In this document: positions 12,146-25,273 of the stretch, one piece after another | Position numbering within the stretch: position 1 is the stretch's first letter | How the letters are laid out: each line of letters begins with the position of its first letter | Assembly (NCBI RefSeq): GCF_027943255.1 | Contig: NC_072895.1 | Location: 42,816,001-42,880,000 of the forward strand | Direction: 5' to 3' | Length of the DNA: 64,000 bases | From: Anastrepha obliqua | Taxonomy: Eukaryota > Arthropoda > Insecta > Diptera > Tephritidae | Notes under the pieces: generated by a model | What the model saw: only the letters and a program-made list of their open reading frames with translations | What the model was told of the DNA's origin: nothing | The model's database searches: none | Program-made: the position numbers and the translations under genes

Positions 12146-15073
12146 GGCAAAGTATATTTGTTCGACAAAGTCTTCAAGCCAAATGCATCCCAAGAGAAAG
12201 TGTACAATGAAGCCGCAAAGTCTATTGTCACAGATGTTCTGGCCGGTTACAACGGTACGATTTTTGCCTACGGTCAGACATCTTCCGGTAAGACACACAC
12301 CATGGAGGGTGTTATCGGTGATCCTGTCAAGCAAGGTATCATACCGCGTATAGTCAACGATATCTTCAATCACATCTACACAATGGAGATGAACCTCGAG
12401 TTTCACATTAAGGTCTCATACTATGAAATTTATATGGATAAGATTCGTGATTTGCTTGATGTCTCGAAAGTTAATCTGAGCGTGCACGAGGACAAGAATC
12501 GTGTGCCGTACGTTAAAGGCGCTACAGAACGTTTTGTGTCGTCACCTGAAGATGTATTCGAGGTGATTGAGGAGGGAAAATCGAATCGGCACATTGCTGT
12601 GACAAGTAAGTCTAGTTTAGCGTTGTTTTTATGAGTCCAAGATTTTCAGTTTATTTCTCTATGCAATTTCTTTTGGTTTGCAGACATGAATGAACATTCT
12701 TCACGTTCGCATTCAGTATTTTTAATTAATGTAAAACAAGAGAACTTGGAGAATCAAAAGAAGCTATCCGGCAAATTGTATCTTGTGGATTTGGCTGGTT
12801 CGGAGAAAGTATCAAAAACTGGTGCCGAAGGTACTGTACTCGATGAAGCCAAAAACATCAACAAGTCATTGTCCGCCTTGGGTAATGTGATTTCCGCACT
12901 GGCGGACGGTAATAAGACGCACATACCGTATCGTGATTCGAAGTTGACGCGTATCTTGCAAGAGTCTTTGGGTGGTAATGCACGCACCACAATTGTGATT
13001 TGTTGTTCGCCAGCTAGTTTTAATGAGGCTGAAACCAAATCGACATTAGAGTTCGGTCGACGCGCCAAGACCGTGAAGAATGTGGTATGTGTCAACGAGG
13101 AACTTACTGCTGAAGAATGGAAACGACGATATGAGAAGGAGAAGGAAAAAAATGCACGCCTCAAGGGTAAGATTGAGAAGCTGGAATTGGAGTTGGCTCG
13201 CTGGCGCGCCGGTGAAACGGTTAATGCCGAAGAGCAGGTCAACGTAGATGACGTCATGGAGGCGAGTACACCCAATTTGGAAGTTGAGACTCCTGCGCCC
13301 GCTGCTGGTCCAGTACCTGCCACTCCAGCTGCCGGTCTTATGGTGGGCTCAATCAGCAGCGATGAGCGTACACGTCTGGAAGCTGAACGTGAACGCCTCT
13401 ACCAGCAGTTGGATGAGAAAGATGAAGAAATTAATCAGCAGAGCCAGTATGTGGAGAATCTGAAGGATCAGATTTTAGAGCAGGAAGAACTCATTGCGAA
13501 TGCACGCCGGGAATACGAGGCACTGCAGTCGGAAATGGCACGCATTCAACAGGAAAACGAATCGGCCAAGGAAGAAGTGAAAGAAGTTCTACAAGCACTC
13601 GAGGAGTTGGCTGTTAACTATGACCAGAAGTCGCAGGAAATTGACACCAAAAACAAGGATATCGATGCCCTGAACGAGGAATTGCAACAAAAGCAGACAC
13701 TACTCAATACGACTACATCAGAGCTGCAGCAACTGAAGGATATGTCATCGCATCAGAAGAAACGCATCAATGAGATGTTGACCAATCTTTTGCGTGATCT
13801 AGCCGAAGTTGGACAGGCATTGGCCACAAGTGACTCTGGCGTCGATATGAAGATGAACAGTGTTACCGGTGCGGGCGATGCGACTAAGGTAGAGGAAGAC
13901 TTCACCATGGCGCGCCTATACATTAGTAAAATGAAGACAGAGGCGAAGAATATGGCCCAGCGTTGTGTCAACATGGAAACGCAGCAGGTGGACTCGAATA
14001 AGAAATTGTCCGAGTACGAAAAAGACCTGGGTGAATACCGTCTATTGATCTCACAACATGAGGCACGCATGAAGTCGCTGCAAGAATCAATGCGAGAGGC
14101 TGAAAACAAGAAGCGTACACTTGAAGAACAAATTGATTCGCTGCGTGAGGAATGCGCCAAACTGAAGGCAGCCGAGCATGTGTCCGCTGTGAACGCTGAA
14201 GAGAAACAAAAAGCGGAGGAGCTACGTTCCATGTTTGATTCGCAAATGGATGAGCTGCGTGAAGCGCACACCAGACAAGTGTCCGAATTGCGTGATGAGA
14301 TACTGGCCAAGCAGCATGAGATGAGCGAGATGAAGGATGTATACCAAAAATTGATCTTGGCACACCAGCAGATGACAGCTGACTATGAGAAATTGAAGCA
14401 AGAGGAAGCCGATAAATCCAATAAGCTACAGGACATCATTTTAACCAACGAGAGACGCGAACAGGCACGCAAGGACTTAAAGGGTCTCGAAGATACCGTA
14501 GCAAAGGAACTGCAGACGCTTCATAACCTCAGGAAACTCTTCGTGCAAGATTTACAGGTAAGTGTTAATGAGAAAGGAACTCACTTAAATGACATACAAA
14601 AAAAAAAAAACTAAATCACATCCATACAGGCGCGCATCAAGAAGACCGTGATCAACGAAGACAACGAAGAGGATGGCTGCTCTTTAGCACAAAAACAGAA
14701 AATCTCTTTCCTCGAAAACAATCTCGATCAGCTGACAAAGGTGCATAAGCAATTGGTGCGTGACAATGCCGATCTGCGCTGTGAACTGCCGAAGTTAGAG
14801 AAGCGACTACGCACCACTATGGAGCGTGTTAAGGCACTGGAGTCAGCGCTCAAGGAGGCGAAAGAAGGTGCGATGCGTGACCGTAAACGCTATCAATACG
14901 AAGTGGATCGCATCAAAGAAGCAGTGCGACAAAAACATCTGGGACGACGTGGTCCACAGGCACAAATCGCCAAACCCATTCGCGCCGGACAGGGCAATAT
15001 TTCCATTCGCGGTGGTGGCGGCGGCAGTGCAATGGGCGGTCAATTGCCGCAAGCAAGTGCTGTTAACTCATAA
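12146..15073 (+). CDS. Khc: Kinesin heavy chain (kinesin-1 motor), N-terminal exon missing
   Basis: Plus-end-directed microtubule motor that carries vesicles, mitochondria and mRNPs in the cytoplasm. Exons: 12146-12605, 12684-14557, 14630-15073; all junctions are GT/AG and in frame, giving 925 residues. From memory of the Drosophila protein (about 975 aa), roughly the first 49 residues, including the first motor strand, are encoded upstream and were not found. Seen directly: P-loop GQTSSGKT (12272-12295); switch [11 protein letters not shown], with its first Asn split across intron 12606-12683; switch [10 protein letters not shown]; neck linker and neck [17 protein letters not shown]; long coiled-coil stalk; and the autoinhibitory tail motif QIAKPIR (14963-14983), followed by a Gly-rich end. 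The linker after residues NLEVE is Pro/Ala-rich and divergent from Drosophila. Long antisense ORFs over this gene are shadows of its codon bias. Confidence 0.97.
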
Positions 15074-16654
15074 AGCGAGCAATGCTACTATATTTTAACG
15101 TAATGCGTATGCTTTTAAAAAGAATTTGCAATTTTCCAATGAATGATGCAAGCAAGAAAGTGCGGGAGAGAGGAAATGCTGAAAAGAAAAAGAAGGCGGG
15201 TTAAGAGCCCGAATCGAGATAAGAGTGAAGTGGTGATGGAGGGATTAGAAGCGTTGAAATGCATTGAGGCAAGAATAGGAATGGCGAAGCAAATAACAAA
15301 TGATTTAATATTTCTATTTAGAGAAAAAAATAATTATTTATTTTACATGAAAACCATAATAATTAATTGTAATACAAAAAAAGAAAAACTAATGATATAA
15401 AATATAATTTTAAACCATACAGAATATGAAGAAAATTTAAATGAAAAAAATACAAAAAAAAAATACATAGTATACAATATATACATATTTGTGAAAAATG
15501 AATATAATGTACGAACGTCACTTTTGGTTGCTACAGGAAGGGTATATTCTCCTTGTTTCCTTACTTATATTTTGTGCAATGAAAATTGTGTATTCGAAAA
15601 GGATGCTGAGCAATAAGTTTTCCAGCAAATGTGTTTCATTGCGTTTTTATTGCTTTAAATTTCAGATAATTTCAGTTCTTGTGCTCTTCTTTCAGCTCTT
15701 GGTTCGCTGCGATGAATCATCTTCTGCGCAACAGTTATATGATTAGTATTTTTTTATTTTGTTTTGTATAATGGAGTTCTTATTTGGACAGCAAAAGCAT
15801 GATTTTGCCTGGTGCAAAATTTCGAAAAATGCATTTTGCTGATGAGTTTGCTGTGCTGATTATTCCATTTGTGCCTTTTGGAAATTTGCTCAATTACTAA
15901 CATTTTTAAATTTGTATTAAAATTTTCTGTTTTAAATTCATTCAATTTTCGTTATTATTTTTATAAAATACGATATTGTAAATATGTATCTACTATGTAG
16001 TTTTGAATGACCTTTTTTACACTTAATGGCAACTAAAAGTGCTGGCGTGGTGATGTCTCTGAAAATTCAATTCAATTAAAGCGATGCTAAAAATACTTTG
16101 AAAAGCATCTTTGGTTGCATAGACATACATACATGCATACAAGCATAAAAGGATGGGTATGTATGATTTTAATAGTTTTTATTTAAGGGTTTCTGGTGAT
16201 TAATTAGCTCAGCCAGTAAAAGAAAAAAACAAAAAACGATTTCCTTAGTTTTGCATGAAAACTGGAAATAATTGCCTTTCGCTTTTTTAAAGTAACATAT
16301 TTTTATTAGAACTAATTGTGAAACGCTTTAAAAAAGATGCCGCATAACTAACTACCTTCACATATGGAAAGTAAAGCTTGTGTTAAAAACTTCGGTTTTT
16401 ATGACCTATGACCTGTGTCAAAATAATTTTTTTCGATTTGAATGGGATCAGCTGATACTCAAATCGAATGAAAATATATGTAAAATTAAACGGTTTTGAG
16501 CAGATTTTTATTATTTAACTTTCTCTTATTGTTAATGAAATGTAGTTGGTTCAAAAACAAAAAAAAAACACCGCATGCTCCTATTGCATTCGTCATCTGA
16601 CGACCTCGAATGATGAAATGAATTCGTTTTAAATTTTTCTTACTGTACAGTGAA
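15074..16654. other. Khc 3' UTR and AT-rich spacer
   Basis: Directly follows the Khc stop codon, so the first part should be 3' UTR. No transposon motif or coding exon recognised. Reading frames at 15143 and 15498 are Lys-rich or Phe/Leu-rich and have no family resemblance. TATG/CATA microsatellite near 16120-16165. Confidence 0.5.
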
Positions 16655-17000
16655 CTACGTAAAACAATTGTAATTAAATACCAAAAAAATATAATGTTTT
16701 TTGTTTTTTCTTCTTACGTAGTTGTCTCTTAAAACAATTGAAATTAAATACCAAAAAAATAATTTTTTTTTTACTGAGTCAACAACTTAAAACAATGGAA
16801 ATTAAATACCAAAAAAATATAATTTTTTTTACTGAGTCAACAACTTAAAACAATTGAAATTAAATACCAAAAACATATAATAATTTTTTTTTTTTTTTCA
16901 AAATACATTTTTTTTTTTTTTCAAAATACAATTTTTTTTTTTTTTCAAAATACAATTTTTTTTTTACTGCGCAGCATCTTAAAACAATTAAATTTTTTAA
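16655..17000 (+). repeat. AT-rich tandem repeat, about four 60-bp units plus T-tract units
   Basis: Four imperfect direct units share TAAAACAATTGAAATTAAAT followed by ACCAAAAAAATATAAT and a T-tract, two of them with ACTGAGTCAACAACT. They are followed by three shorter units consisting of a T-run plus CAAAATACA. Non-coding tandem array with a likely slippage origin. Confidence 0.8.
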
Positions 17001-18234
17001 TTTATGTATATATATGTATACAACTTTTTACCTTGCTTCATTTGCTTTCTAAATTCGAAATCTTTTTCTTATGGTACATTTTTGAGAAAGGAAAAGTTGA
17101 AAACACAGCAAGCAGAAATTCAGAGTATAACAATACTTTTTCCACTGAATTTACTAATCAAAAAGAAAAAAATTCAAAATTAAATATATGAATCTAATTT
17201 TTTTATATAAAATTTTAATAAAAATGGCAAAAAAATAATACTAAACCAAAAGCATATAAAAAAAATTACTGAATTTTTTCACAAAAAAAAAACATCAAAG
17301 AAAACTTAAAAAAAAAATTGAAAGTAAAGTAGCGATCATAGTTTCAAATAAAAAACTATAATTCCACAAATTGAAAAAAAAAAATTATAATAAACAAAAG
17401 TTTGCGCGTGTCCACGCTCTGCTTTAATTTTTGCGAATTCTGCATTGTATTATATTGGAAGTTCGGTAAGGAAAATTATAGTACATCACGTATTTGAATG
17501 GGTAAACAATTTTAATAAAGTAGTTTGAAAAAAGACGAATATTTATGCAAATTCAACTTATCTAAATTATGCCAGCAGCGTTAAGATGCAATGTGCTTTC
17601 ATATAAATTTACTCAACGCCACGTTGTATTAATTCAATATTTAGTAAAATAAGTAAATATGCGCGATGGGAGATGGGAGAGTTATGGCACAGAATCCGGA
17701 ACACCCGTTGCCTTCCCACACTGGCGACGGCGTGTTTTGCACAATGTTTTTGCTATATTATAACAAAAAATAATATAATAATAATTAACTAAAAATGACC
17801 AAGCGTTTCTCAGAAGGAATGCATAAAAAATATTACAAAAAAAGAAAAAAAAAATTAACAAAATTCGCTTATAAACACAACATTTCACAAGAACACACGC
17901 AGAAATTCAATAATGCGGCAGCAGGATTCAAAAATTGTAGAACTATAAATATGAAAATGAGAAATCATGCAATGAAAAATGAAAATAAAAAAATAAATAG
18001 TAGTTATATATGTATGTATGTATTTACGTATACATATACATATGTTCATGAAGGGATCAAGAGTAATAAAAAGGTATATGAAATTCATTCTTGTTTTTAT
18101 TGGGTGGCTTTAAAAAAGCGTTCACTACGATTTTAGTATCTCAGCGGAATGAAGTGCGCGAATCAAGCAATCAGTTTTTCAGAGTTGGCTTAACTATGCT
18201 TTTGCCAGTGTTTATGTCGCGTGTACTCGTCATG
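17001..18234. other. AT-rich spacer, no gene recognised
   Basis: Very AT-rich with many A-runs. ORFs at 17682-18136 on both strands overlap and are Lys-, Tyr- or Ile-rich, as expected from composition. No exon or repeat family identified. Confidence 0.45.
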
Positions 18235-18302
18235 ACTGTCACTTCAGCAGCCTTCCCCATATACATATGTATGGGGAATATTTATGCTGCTACAACAACA
18301 AG
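18235..18302 (+). repeat. SINE-2, 5'-truncated copy
   Basis: Matches the 3' half of the 3214 copy: GACTGTCACTTCAGCAGC, a CCCCATA...TATGGGG hairpin, then TGCTGCTACAACAACAAG. Confidence 0.65.
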
Positions 18303-18414
18303 ATCAGTATACTCGTCATGAAATGATGACATTTTTTGTTTAATGTCGACTATACGCGACATCAAGAGAAAGAAAGTCGTTTTGTTATTTATTTTAATAT
18401 TAAAGTAAACAACT

Positions 18415-19735
18415 CCAAGCCTACGCAGACGATGTGTGCGTATTAATCTCAGGACGATCACTTGAAGCTATTTGTAATAAAATGCAGGTAGCTCTAAATA
18501 AGATTGAGCGAATTGCATGGTCTTTCGGTGAATCCTATAAAAAGTACCTTAATGCTTTTCACTAGGGAACGCAATATGGAAGACGTATTACTACCCACAT
18601 TGAAAGGTGTAACACTGAAACTGTCTTCTGAGGTTAAATACTTAGGAGTAATCCTAGATAGTAAGCTTACCTAGAAGAAGCACATCGAGCAGAAGGTCTC
18701 TCGAACACTAAAAGTTTTCTGGTGGTGTATGAGAACTTTTGGCAAGACATGGGGTCTAAGACTGGCGATAGTACACTGGTTGTACATCACCCTGATTAGA
18801 CTAAATATTACATATGCCTCTGTAGTATGGTGGAAGGCTACACTGGTTAATTCCAGAGTAAAACCCTTAAACAGGCTACAGAGAAGTGTGTGCTTGGGTA
18901 TCACATGAGCATGCTATGAGTACTACATCTGGCATCTGGTGGTGCTCTTAATGCCATTCTGAACTTGAAACCTCTAGATCTTCAAATTCGAAAGGAAACG
19001 ATGAAGGCGACGTGAAGGCTCAAGTTAAACGGAGTCCGGGGAAATGAAGAAAGCACTGGCCACTGTCAGATATACCACCAGTTGTCGGAGCGGGACACAC
19101 TGTTCTCGATGCCAGTGGAAAATCGGGTGCCTTTCGTTAGCTTCGGTAGAAAGTATGATGTTTTGATCCCAGACAGAGATCAATGGTTAAGTCCAGAGAA
19201 CCTATTAATGGGATATTAGCACACTTTCTACACCGACGGATCCAAAACCAGTGATGGTAGCGGATATGGATGGTAGTTAGACGAAGATACTAAGTACTCC
19301 TATGCCACAGAACAGATGGCCACGGTATTCCTTACGAAAGTCTATGCCATCTTGAATGTGGCATACTGGCTAATTGAGAAAAAGTGGCGGGGCAACAGTT
19401 TTGGAATTTGTAGTGACAGTCAAGCACTGAAAGCCCTTGCTAACCCACGTTGCTCTTCGAAGTTAGTCGGTGAATGTAAGACAAAACTGTACATTGCTGC
19501 AAAACACAACAAAGTTAGTCTTATTTTGGTGCCTGGACATTGTGGTATTACAGGGAACGAGCTAACTGATAAACTGGCTAATGAAGGCTCTGCAAGTATG
19601 CCACTAGGCCTGGAACCCTTTCTAGGTGTCAATTCCGCATCGATTCAACTATGGATTGACGACTTCATGAGGTCGTGTACCCATAGAGCACGTTGCTCTG
19701 GGGTGAACTCGCCCTATCTGTACAACCTGCAACAC
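18415..19735 (+). pseudogene. LINE reverse transcriptase / RNase H relic
   Basis: The start translates as QAYADDVCVLISGRSLEA, which contains the RT catalytic YADD box, followed by the post-RT region (TLKGVTLKLS..VKYLGVILDSKL in broken frames). An RNase H domain follows: YTDGSKTSDGSGYGW near 19231, CSDSQALKAL, then LVPGHCGITGNELTDKLANEGS. Catalytic Asp, His and Asp residues of RNase H are present, but stops and shifts (e.g. TAG after GYGW) break the frame. The domain order is typical of I/R1-type LINEs carrying RNase H. Confidence 0.8.
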
Positions 19736-20015
19736 AAACCAAACATTGGACCGCATCCTCAACAAATGTCCAAATCACGCCAACGCAAGAAAAGAAATAC
19801 TAAACTCAGAACAAATAAGCGACATCCTCGCCATTCCCAGTCACTCAAACAACGAAAAAATAAGCAAATTCATTAAAACTATCGAAATGACAATATAACA
19901 AATAATCCAGACACCCACAGACGACACAGAGCTGATGGCCTCTGCAGCCAATGCTCAAACATAATTTTAGTACTGGTATTCATACCAGTCACTAAATAAT
20001 AATAATAATAATAAT
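19736..20015 (+). repeat. 3' end of a second LINE with (AAT)n tail
   Basis: At about 19736 the RNase H relic changes into a different C-terminus (frame reading RILNKCPNHANARKEIL...), with a stop at about 19899, a short 3' UTR, and a tail of repeated AAT (19998-20018). TAA-type tails are typical of I-element-like LINEs. The joint between the two LINEs is a chimera or a nested insertion. Confidence 0.6.
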
Positions 20016-20164
20016 AAATAATTTTTCCGTCTTTCCACCCACATTTTATCTTTCCTATCTCTATTCTTTCTACTGAAATCTATCCGGGTGCAGTACAATA
20101 GTCTCCTAACTGAGTGCTTGGACTTATCCAACCCACCACAAATGTAATCTAATCTATCTAAACA

Positions 20165-20480
20165 ACTCTGAAGACGTTTCCTTCTTAAGCTCCCGACCCC
20201 CGAATGCCGTTATCGGAGTCCAACCACCACCAATCGCAGACGAAGAGCTCCAATTTCCCCGAGAGTACCGCGTAACCTTGGCACAATTACGTTCTAGATA
20301 TTGTAGCAGGTTAAACTCCTACTTACCCAGAATCGACCCCGACATACTAAACATATGTCCAGCATGTGAAGGCACCCCGCACGACACTAACCACCTTTTC
20401 ACTTGCCCCATTAAACCCACTCATTTAACACCCCTCTCCCTGACAGGGCAAAGGTACTGCTACAACAACAACAACGTTTC
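20165..20480 (+). repeat. LINE family A, 3' end fragment
   Basis: Encodes LAQLRSRYCSRLNSYLPRID and [18 protein letters not shown], the C-terminal Cys/His cluster (C-x2-C...H-x4-C) also seen in the copy at 33720. An internal deletion removes the last coding segment, and the tail TACTGCTACAACAACAACAA follows directly. Confidence 0.75.
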
Positions 20481-21770
20481 CGTCAAGTATACTCGTCATC
20501 GCCTAAGAATAAGTAAGTACAGCGGTGCACATTTTCAAGTAATACGAAGGCGCTAAAAAACTGTCGTATTTTTTAATATAATTGCCACACCATATTTAGT
20601 TATACCTGCGTAAGCCAAATCACGAAGCACCAAAATCCGAAGAGACGAAAAACAGTTCTCCGTGAGTCTGAAGTATTTTTACAAAGTAATTTCCAAAAAA
20701 ATTGCTTTTTTTCGTGTCCGAAGGTGCGGACCGGGTCGACTTTTTATATTTTTCATTATATGGTCGTCATTTATGAATTTTAAAGAATTTTATTTTAGTA
20801 TATCGATGCTCCAAAATTCCATGACCTCTAGTATCCTGTTGTAGTACTTATCCGCCAGATCTTAGCCCAACGTCCCACCCTGATGCTAATAAATTAGAGG
20901 TCCTCAAAAATCACTAACCTTTTGCTAAGAAAGTTTTTCTTTTATTCCAGTAGAAGGATTCATTATCTTTATTATTATTTATTTGCAGTAGAAGTATTTG
21001 TTATGTTTATTTTTATTTATTTCCATTAGAGGCCGTCTTTTTACATTTTTCGTCATATCCTCGGCATTTACAGTCGGATTTTAGAGTAGCATGATCGATG
21101 TTTTTGTAACTCCAACAGCATTCTTCAAAAGTTGATTGGCGTTTAATGCTATTGCAAGAATAGCAACAACTGCCCACAAGATCGCATTGAACTATCACTT
21201 GTTTTTGTAAGCTTTTACAGCTGAATTTTCAGGTTACTTCGTTTTCAAGCAACTAACAAACAGAAAACAATCGACAGTTTGTCTGTACACTTTACACTCA
21301 CTGAATGAAAAAAATTTACAAGAAAATATAAAGTATATTGTTGTTGGAAATATTTCGACCTAGCTAACTTTACTCGTTAACGAATTATATCGTTAAGATT
21401 AATATTTTAAACATTAAAATAAGCATATCAAAAAATTTTAAAATATATCAGAATTCGTTTTAGAGGTATGGTTCCTTCGGCAAAGTTTCTTATTTTGATC
21501 CCTAGAATACGATTTTCATAGAGCAATGGGCGATTTTTAAATCGACCCGCCCTACTGTACATGCAATGCTGTGCCTATGAATGCGCGCTGGATTTCTTGA
21601 GAAATTTTAACGTATGTTTTGCTGTGGCGAGGCACATATGTACATACACACAACATATATACATATATCCGCATATATACATACATATGTATATAAATTC
21701 ACAAATTTAAATTTGCTTATGCCATCCTTCTGTGTGCCTGGTAATGAAGCATTTTCTATACATACATGTA
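20481..21770. other. Spacer, no gene recognised
   Basis: No coding exon identified. The ORF at 21013-21198 (minus) is Cys-rich but short and unsupported. CATATATACATA microsatellite directly before the Tigger element. Confidence 0.4.
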
Positions 21771-23996
21771 CAGTGGAGTCTGGGTATAAGGAACCCCCGG
21801 TATAATGAACACCTCGATATAGTGAACACCTAGAAATTTACATTGAGTACTCTAAATAGTGAACTATCGACAACTCGAAATAGTGAACAAAGCTTTAAAC
21901 GCAACGGCAAGCATAAACTGTTAAAAAAAAAACTTAAACAGAAATAAAGTCGGGTATTCCCCGAAATTGCTCAATTTATGTTTTTTTACTGGAAAAGCTG
22001 CTGCTATGTATTTGGTGCCAGTCTTTATTTATCTCTTGTCGGGTGCAAAACGCTTCTGAGTGAATGTGTAATGTTTTATGTGTTTTTAAAAGTGTTTATG
22101 TGCTAATAAATTAAGTGTTATCATGCCTGTGAGGAAATTCCTTCCATTAAAGCAAAAACTTGATATTGCTCAAAAACTCGAGAAAGTTGCTAGTGTTTCA
22201 TCCATAGCAAAAATTTATGGTGTGGCCAAATCAACAGTTTCGGGAATAAAAAAAATGCTCGTAGTATTATATCCCACCAGGCAGTCGGAGCATCTAAGCG
22301 GAAGACTCTTAGAAAAGGCGAGTATCCCCGCATGGAGAAGATGTTATACAAGTGGTTTATAGCTCAACGAAACAAAAATTGTCCAGTTACTGGGGAAATG
22401 CTTAAGAAAAAAGCAATGAAGCTGCTTAAAGGAAAAAGAAGGTAGCTTTCATGCCAGCCCCGGTTGGTTATCTGGATTTAAAACTCGCTTTGGAATCCGA
22501 CTTTTAAAAGTGTGTGGCGAGAAACTTTCATCGGATATCCAGGCAACTGATCCCTTTAAGAAAAAACTCAGAAACATTATTTACGAATTGAAGCTTTGCG
22601 AGGACCAAGTATATAACGCAGACGAGACCGGCTTGTTTTGGAAAATGCTTCCTGATAGAACGTATGTCAGCCAAACAGAAAAAACAGCTCCGGGGAGAAA
22701 AGCAGAAAAGGACAGAATTACTTTTCTTGCATGTACAAATGCAACTGGTCAGCATAAAGTCAAACCGTTAATAATTGGGCATGCCAAGAAGCCGCGCTCC
22801 TTTAAGGCTTATGACATCCCGGTAGACTATCGGAACTCTAAGAATGGATGACCGCCAACATTTTCAGAGAATGGTTTCACCATACATACATTTATAATGC
22901 AACTCTTGATATTTTTGCAGAGTATTTATTCGTTTTTAATTTATATTAGGTTCAAAAGTATTTACTACAGAAAGGATTACCAGCCAAAGCTATCCTTTTG
23001 CTTGATAACGCCCCTTGCCATCCACCAGAAGATGAACTTAAAACTGCTGATGGATCCATATTCGTGATTTATATGCCTCCAAATGTAACGCCTTTAATTC
23101 AGCCTATGGATCAAAATGTGATTCGCTTAACTAAGTTGTATTACAAAAAGCATCTCCTGCTTTTAGCTGTAGGAAAGGATGACATCACACAATTTCTTAA
23201 ACATTTAACTTTAAAGGAAGCTGTATCATTTTTAATGCTTGCTTGGAATCAGCTGCAGGCAAATGTAATAGTAAAATGTTGGAAGCCTTTATTAGAATGC
23301 TTAAATACTACAGAAGCAAATGAAAGCGAGGATGAAGACGATGATATTCCATTGAGCTTACTTCGTGAAAAAATATTGCAGGAAAAATGTGAAGAAGTTC
23401 ATGATATACAGGGTCTGCTGCAAATTGTATTACCGGAGGTAATTTTATTCACCCTCTTGACAAGCACCTGTTAATTAAGCTTGTATGTGAAAATTATTTG
23501 TTTTAGGAAACCTACACTGAACAAGATATTGAGAAGTGGAATTCAATCCAAGTTGACGAAGAAATTGATTTAGATAATTATGCCATGGATACTGAAGAAT
23601 CTGGTAGTGACAGCCAAGGCGAAGGACAGATCGGAAATTCAATAAAAGCTACTGAAGCCATTAAAAGCTTCGATATAGCTATCGCATGGGCTGAAGCTAA
23701 CATCACTGACTATGCTGGCATACTAGTACTGAAAAGTCTACGCGAAAAAGCGGTCCAAAAGTCAATTTCCGAACACAAACAGCAAACATCTATTCGTAAA
23801 TTCTTTCAATAATATGTATGTATTTTTCCAAATATTACTTTATACAAATAATCTGTTTTGTTTATATAAAAAACCTGAATTTAAAGCTAATAAACCAAGT
23901 TAAAACAAAAAAAAATGTCAACCTTAATATAGTGAACAACCTGGATACTGTGAACAGTCCTTGCAGAAATTAGTTCACTATATCCAGACTCCACTG
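21771..23996 (+). mobile_element. Tigger/pogo-type DNA transposon, 2226 bp, inactivated
   Basis: Starts CAGTGGAGTCTGG and ends with its inverted copy CCAGACTCCACTG, directly flanked by TA (21769-21770, 23997-23998), as in the Tc1/mariner superfamily. About 23 of the first 26 positions match between ends. Both ends carry several subterminal copies of ATAGTGAAC (about 21815-21890 and 23930-23985), plausible transposase binding sites. It contains the broken transposase gene at 22123-23812. Confidence 0.9.
22123..23812 (+). pseudogene. Tigger/pogo-like transposase with CENP-B-type DNA-binding domain
   Basis: The N-terminus MPVRKFLPLKQKLDIAQKLE...VSSIAKIYGVAKSTVSGI is a CENP-B-like helix-turn-helix. 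The catalytic DDD is recognisable: YNADETGLFW (22613-22642), LLLDNAPCHP (22993-23022) and PLIQPMDQNV (about 23093-23122). Frame breaks occur after 22260 and near 22848 (stop in NGW-TANIF). Two probable introns are still spliceable: one ending TTATATTAG at about 22949, and one at 23439-23506 (GAG|GTAATT...TTTTAG|GAA), whose removal keeps the C-terminal acidic region in frame to the stop at 23812. Known relatives in animals gave rise to domesticated genes, but the breaks argue against a host function here. Confidence 0.85.
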
Positions 23997-24615
23997 TATA
24001 TACGTATATCTTTTTTCTTCTTCTTTTTGGTGTCGCTTTTTCGTTTCACTTTTTCTCAAATCACTCCCAACGATTCTAAAGAAGTTTTCACTTCAAAATG
24101 TCAAAAATCAATGCTTGCATTTTATTCCACTGATTTTGAATGAGCTACGAAACTTCATGCTCGTACATAAAAAGTTGCTATCTGCAAATTCTGATCAAAA
24201 AGTTGAAATTTTTGAAGACAATTCTTTGAAATTTTTAAAATTTCGCAAAAAAGTTAAAGTTTGGAACTTTTTTTCATAACTTTTTTTCTACAATCAACCA
24301 AATTTACACAAAAAATGCGAAACAAATTTTGCATGAAAAATACTGCAACTATTCTATTATAAATAGACAAAGTTATTTATTTAAGTGAGCACAAGTGTAC
24401 TTATATTAATATCGAGCATCGTAACTGCAAAACTTTCGGAGAATTCGCCTTGAGTGACGGTCCTCAAACCGATTACTCCTCGTCATGCGTAATGAAATGG
24501 ATAACACACTGCTATTATTTTTGCATTAAGTGTGATTTTATTTTTATTAAATTTAAATGGGGAAATTAAGCATTTGTTTTACAAATTTTGTGTCTTACTT
24601 CACATTTCTAGCATA
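23997..24615. other. Spacer, nothing recognised
   Basis: AT-rich, no exon or repeat family identified between the Tigger element and the following MITE. Confidence 0.4.
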
Positions 24616-25273
24616 TCGCACCCTAAATACAAAAGGGTCACAACTCAAAATTTTGCAAAACTGAGTTTTTTGCATAAATTAATTCAGAGTACACATTTCT
24701 AACTGCTGCAAATATTTCGTTCACATAACTATCTCTTTAACTGGAAAAATACAGTTATGTCTATTTTTATGTCAAGTGTGTTGCTTTTGCACGATCAACT
24801 AAAGAGAATTATTTTAGTTGCGTTAATGGGCTCAAGAACAGCTGATTACTTTTATTACACACAAAGAGTTTTATTTTGAGTTCTGCCTTTATAACTGTAA
24901 AAGTGATAAATTTCGTGGTATATTATTTTGCATTGTGCCTCTTTAGTTGTGAAAAGTGAGTTCAATTAGGTTAGGAAACTTATAAAATTAAAACATTTTA
25001 TCAGTTAAAAAGGCACAACTTAAGATAATATCACTAGCTAATCGAAAAAATTTCAGTTAAAGAGTCATAAATCAAAATTTTGTTTTATTTTCGCAAATAT
25101 ATTGTAATATAAAATTGAAAAAAAAAGTAGTAGAACCTTCTTCAATGTTGTATATTTTCATGGTGGAACAATATTTTCTTTAAATATTACAATAATTTTT
25201 ACATAAAACGTTTTTCGTCTCTATTGAAAATCTTAGTATTTTGAGTTGTGACCCTTTTGTATTTAGGGTGCGA
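24616..25273. mobile_element. 658-bp MITE with 36-bp perfect inverted ends
   Basis: The first 36 bases, starting TCGCACCCTAAATAC, occur inverted and without mismatch at the end (GTATTTAGGGTGCGA). TA flanks both sides (24614-24615, 25274-25275), pointing to Tc1/mariner-type transposition. The interior is AT-rich and non-coding. Non-autonomous. Confidence 0.8.

Noticed and set aside
12754..14363. Antisense ORFs of 131-189 codons over Khc
   Set aside because: Shadows of a highly conserved coding exon on the other strand; Ser/Arg-rich with no family signature.
22123..23812. Domesticated CENP-B/Jerky-like host gene
   Set aside because: Frame breaks in the DNA-binding and catalytic regions and intact flanking terminal repeats show a dead transposon copy.
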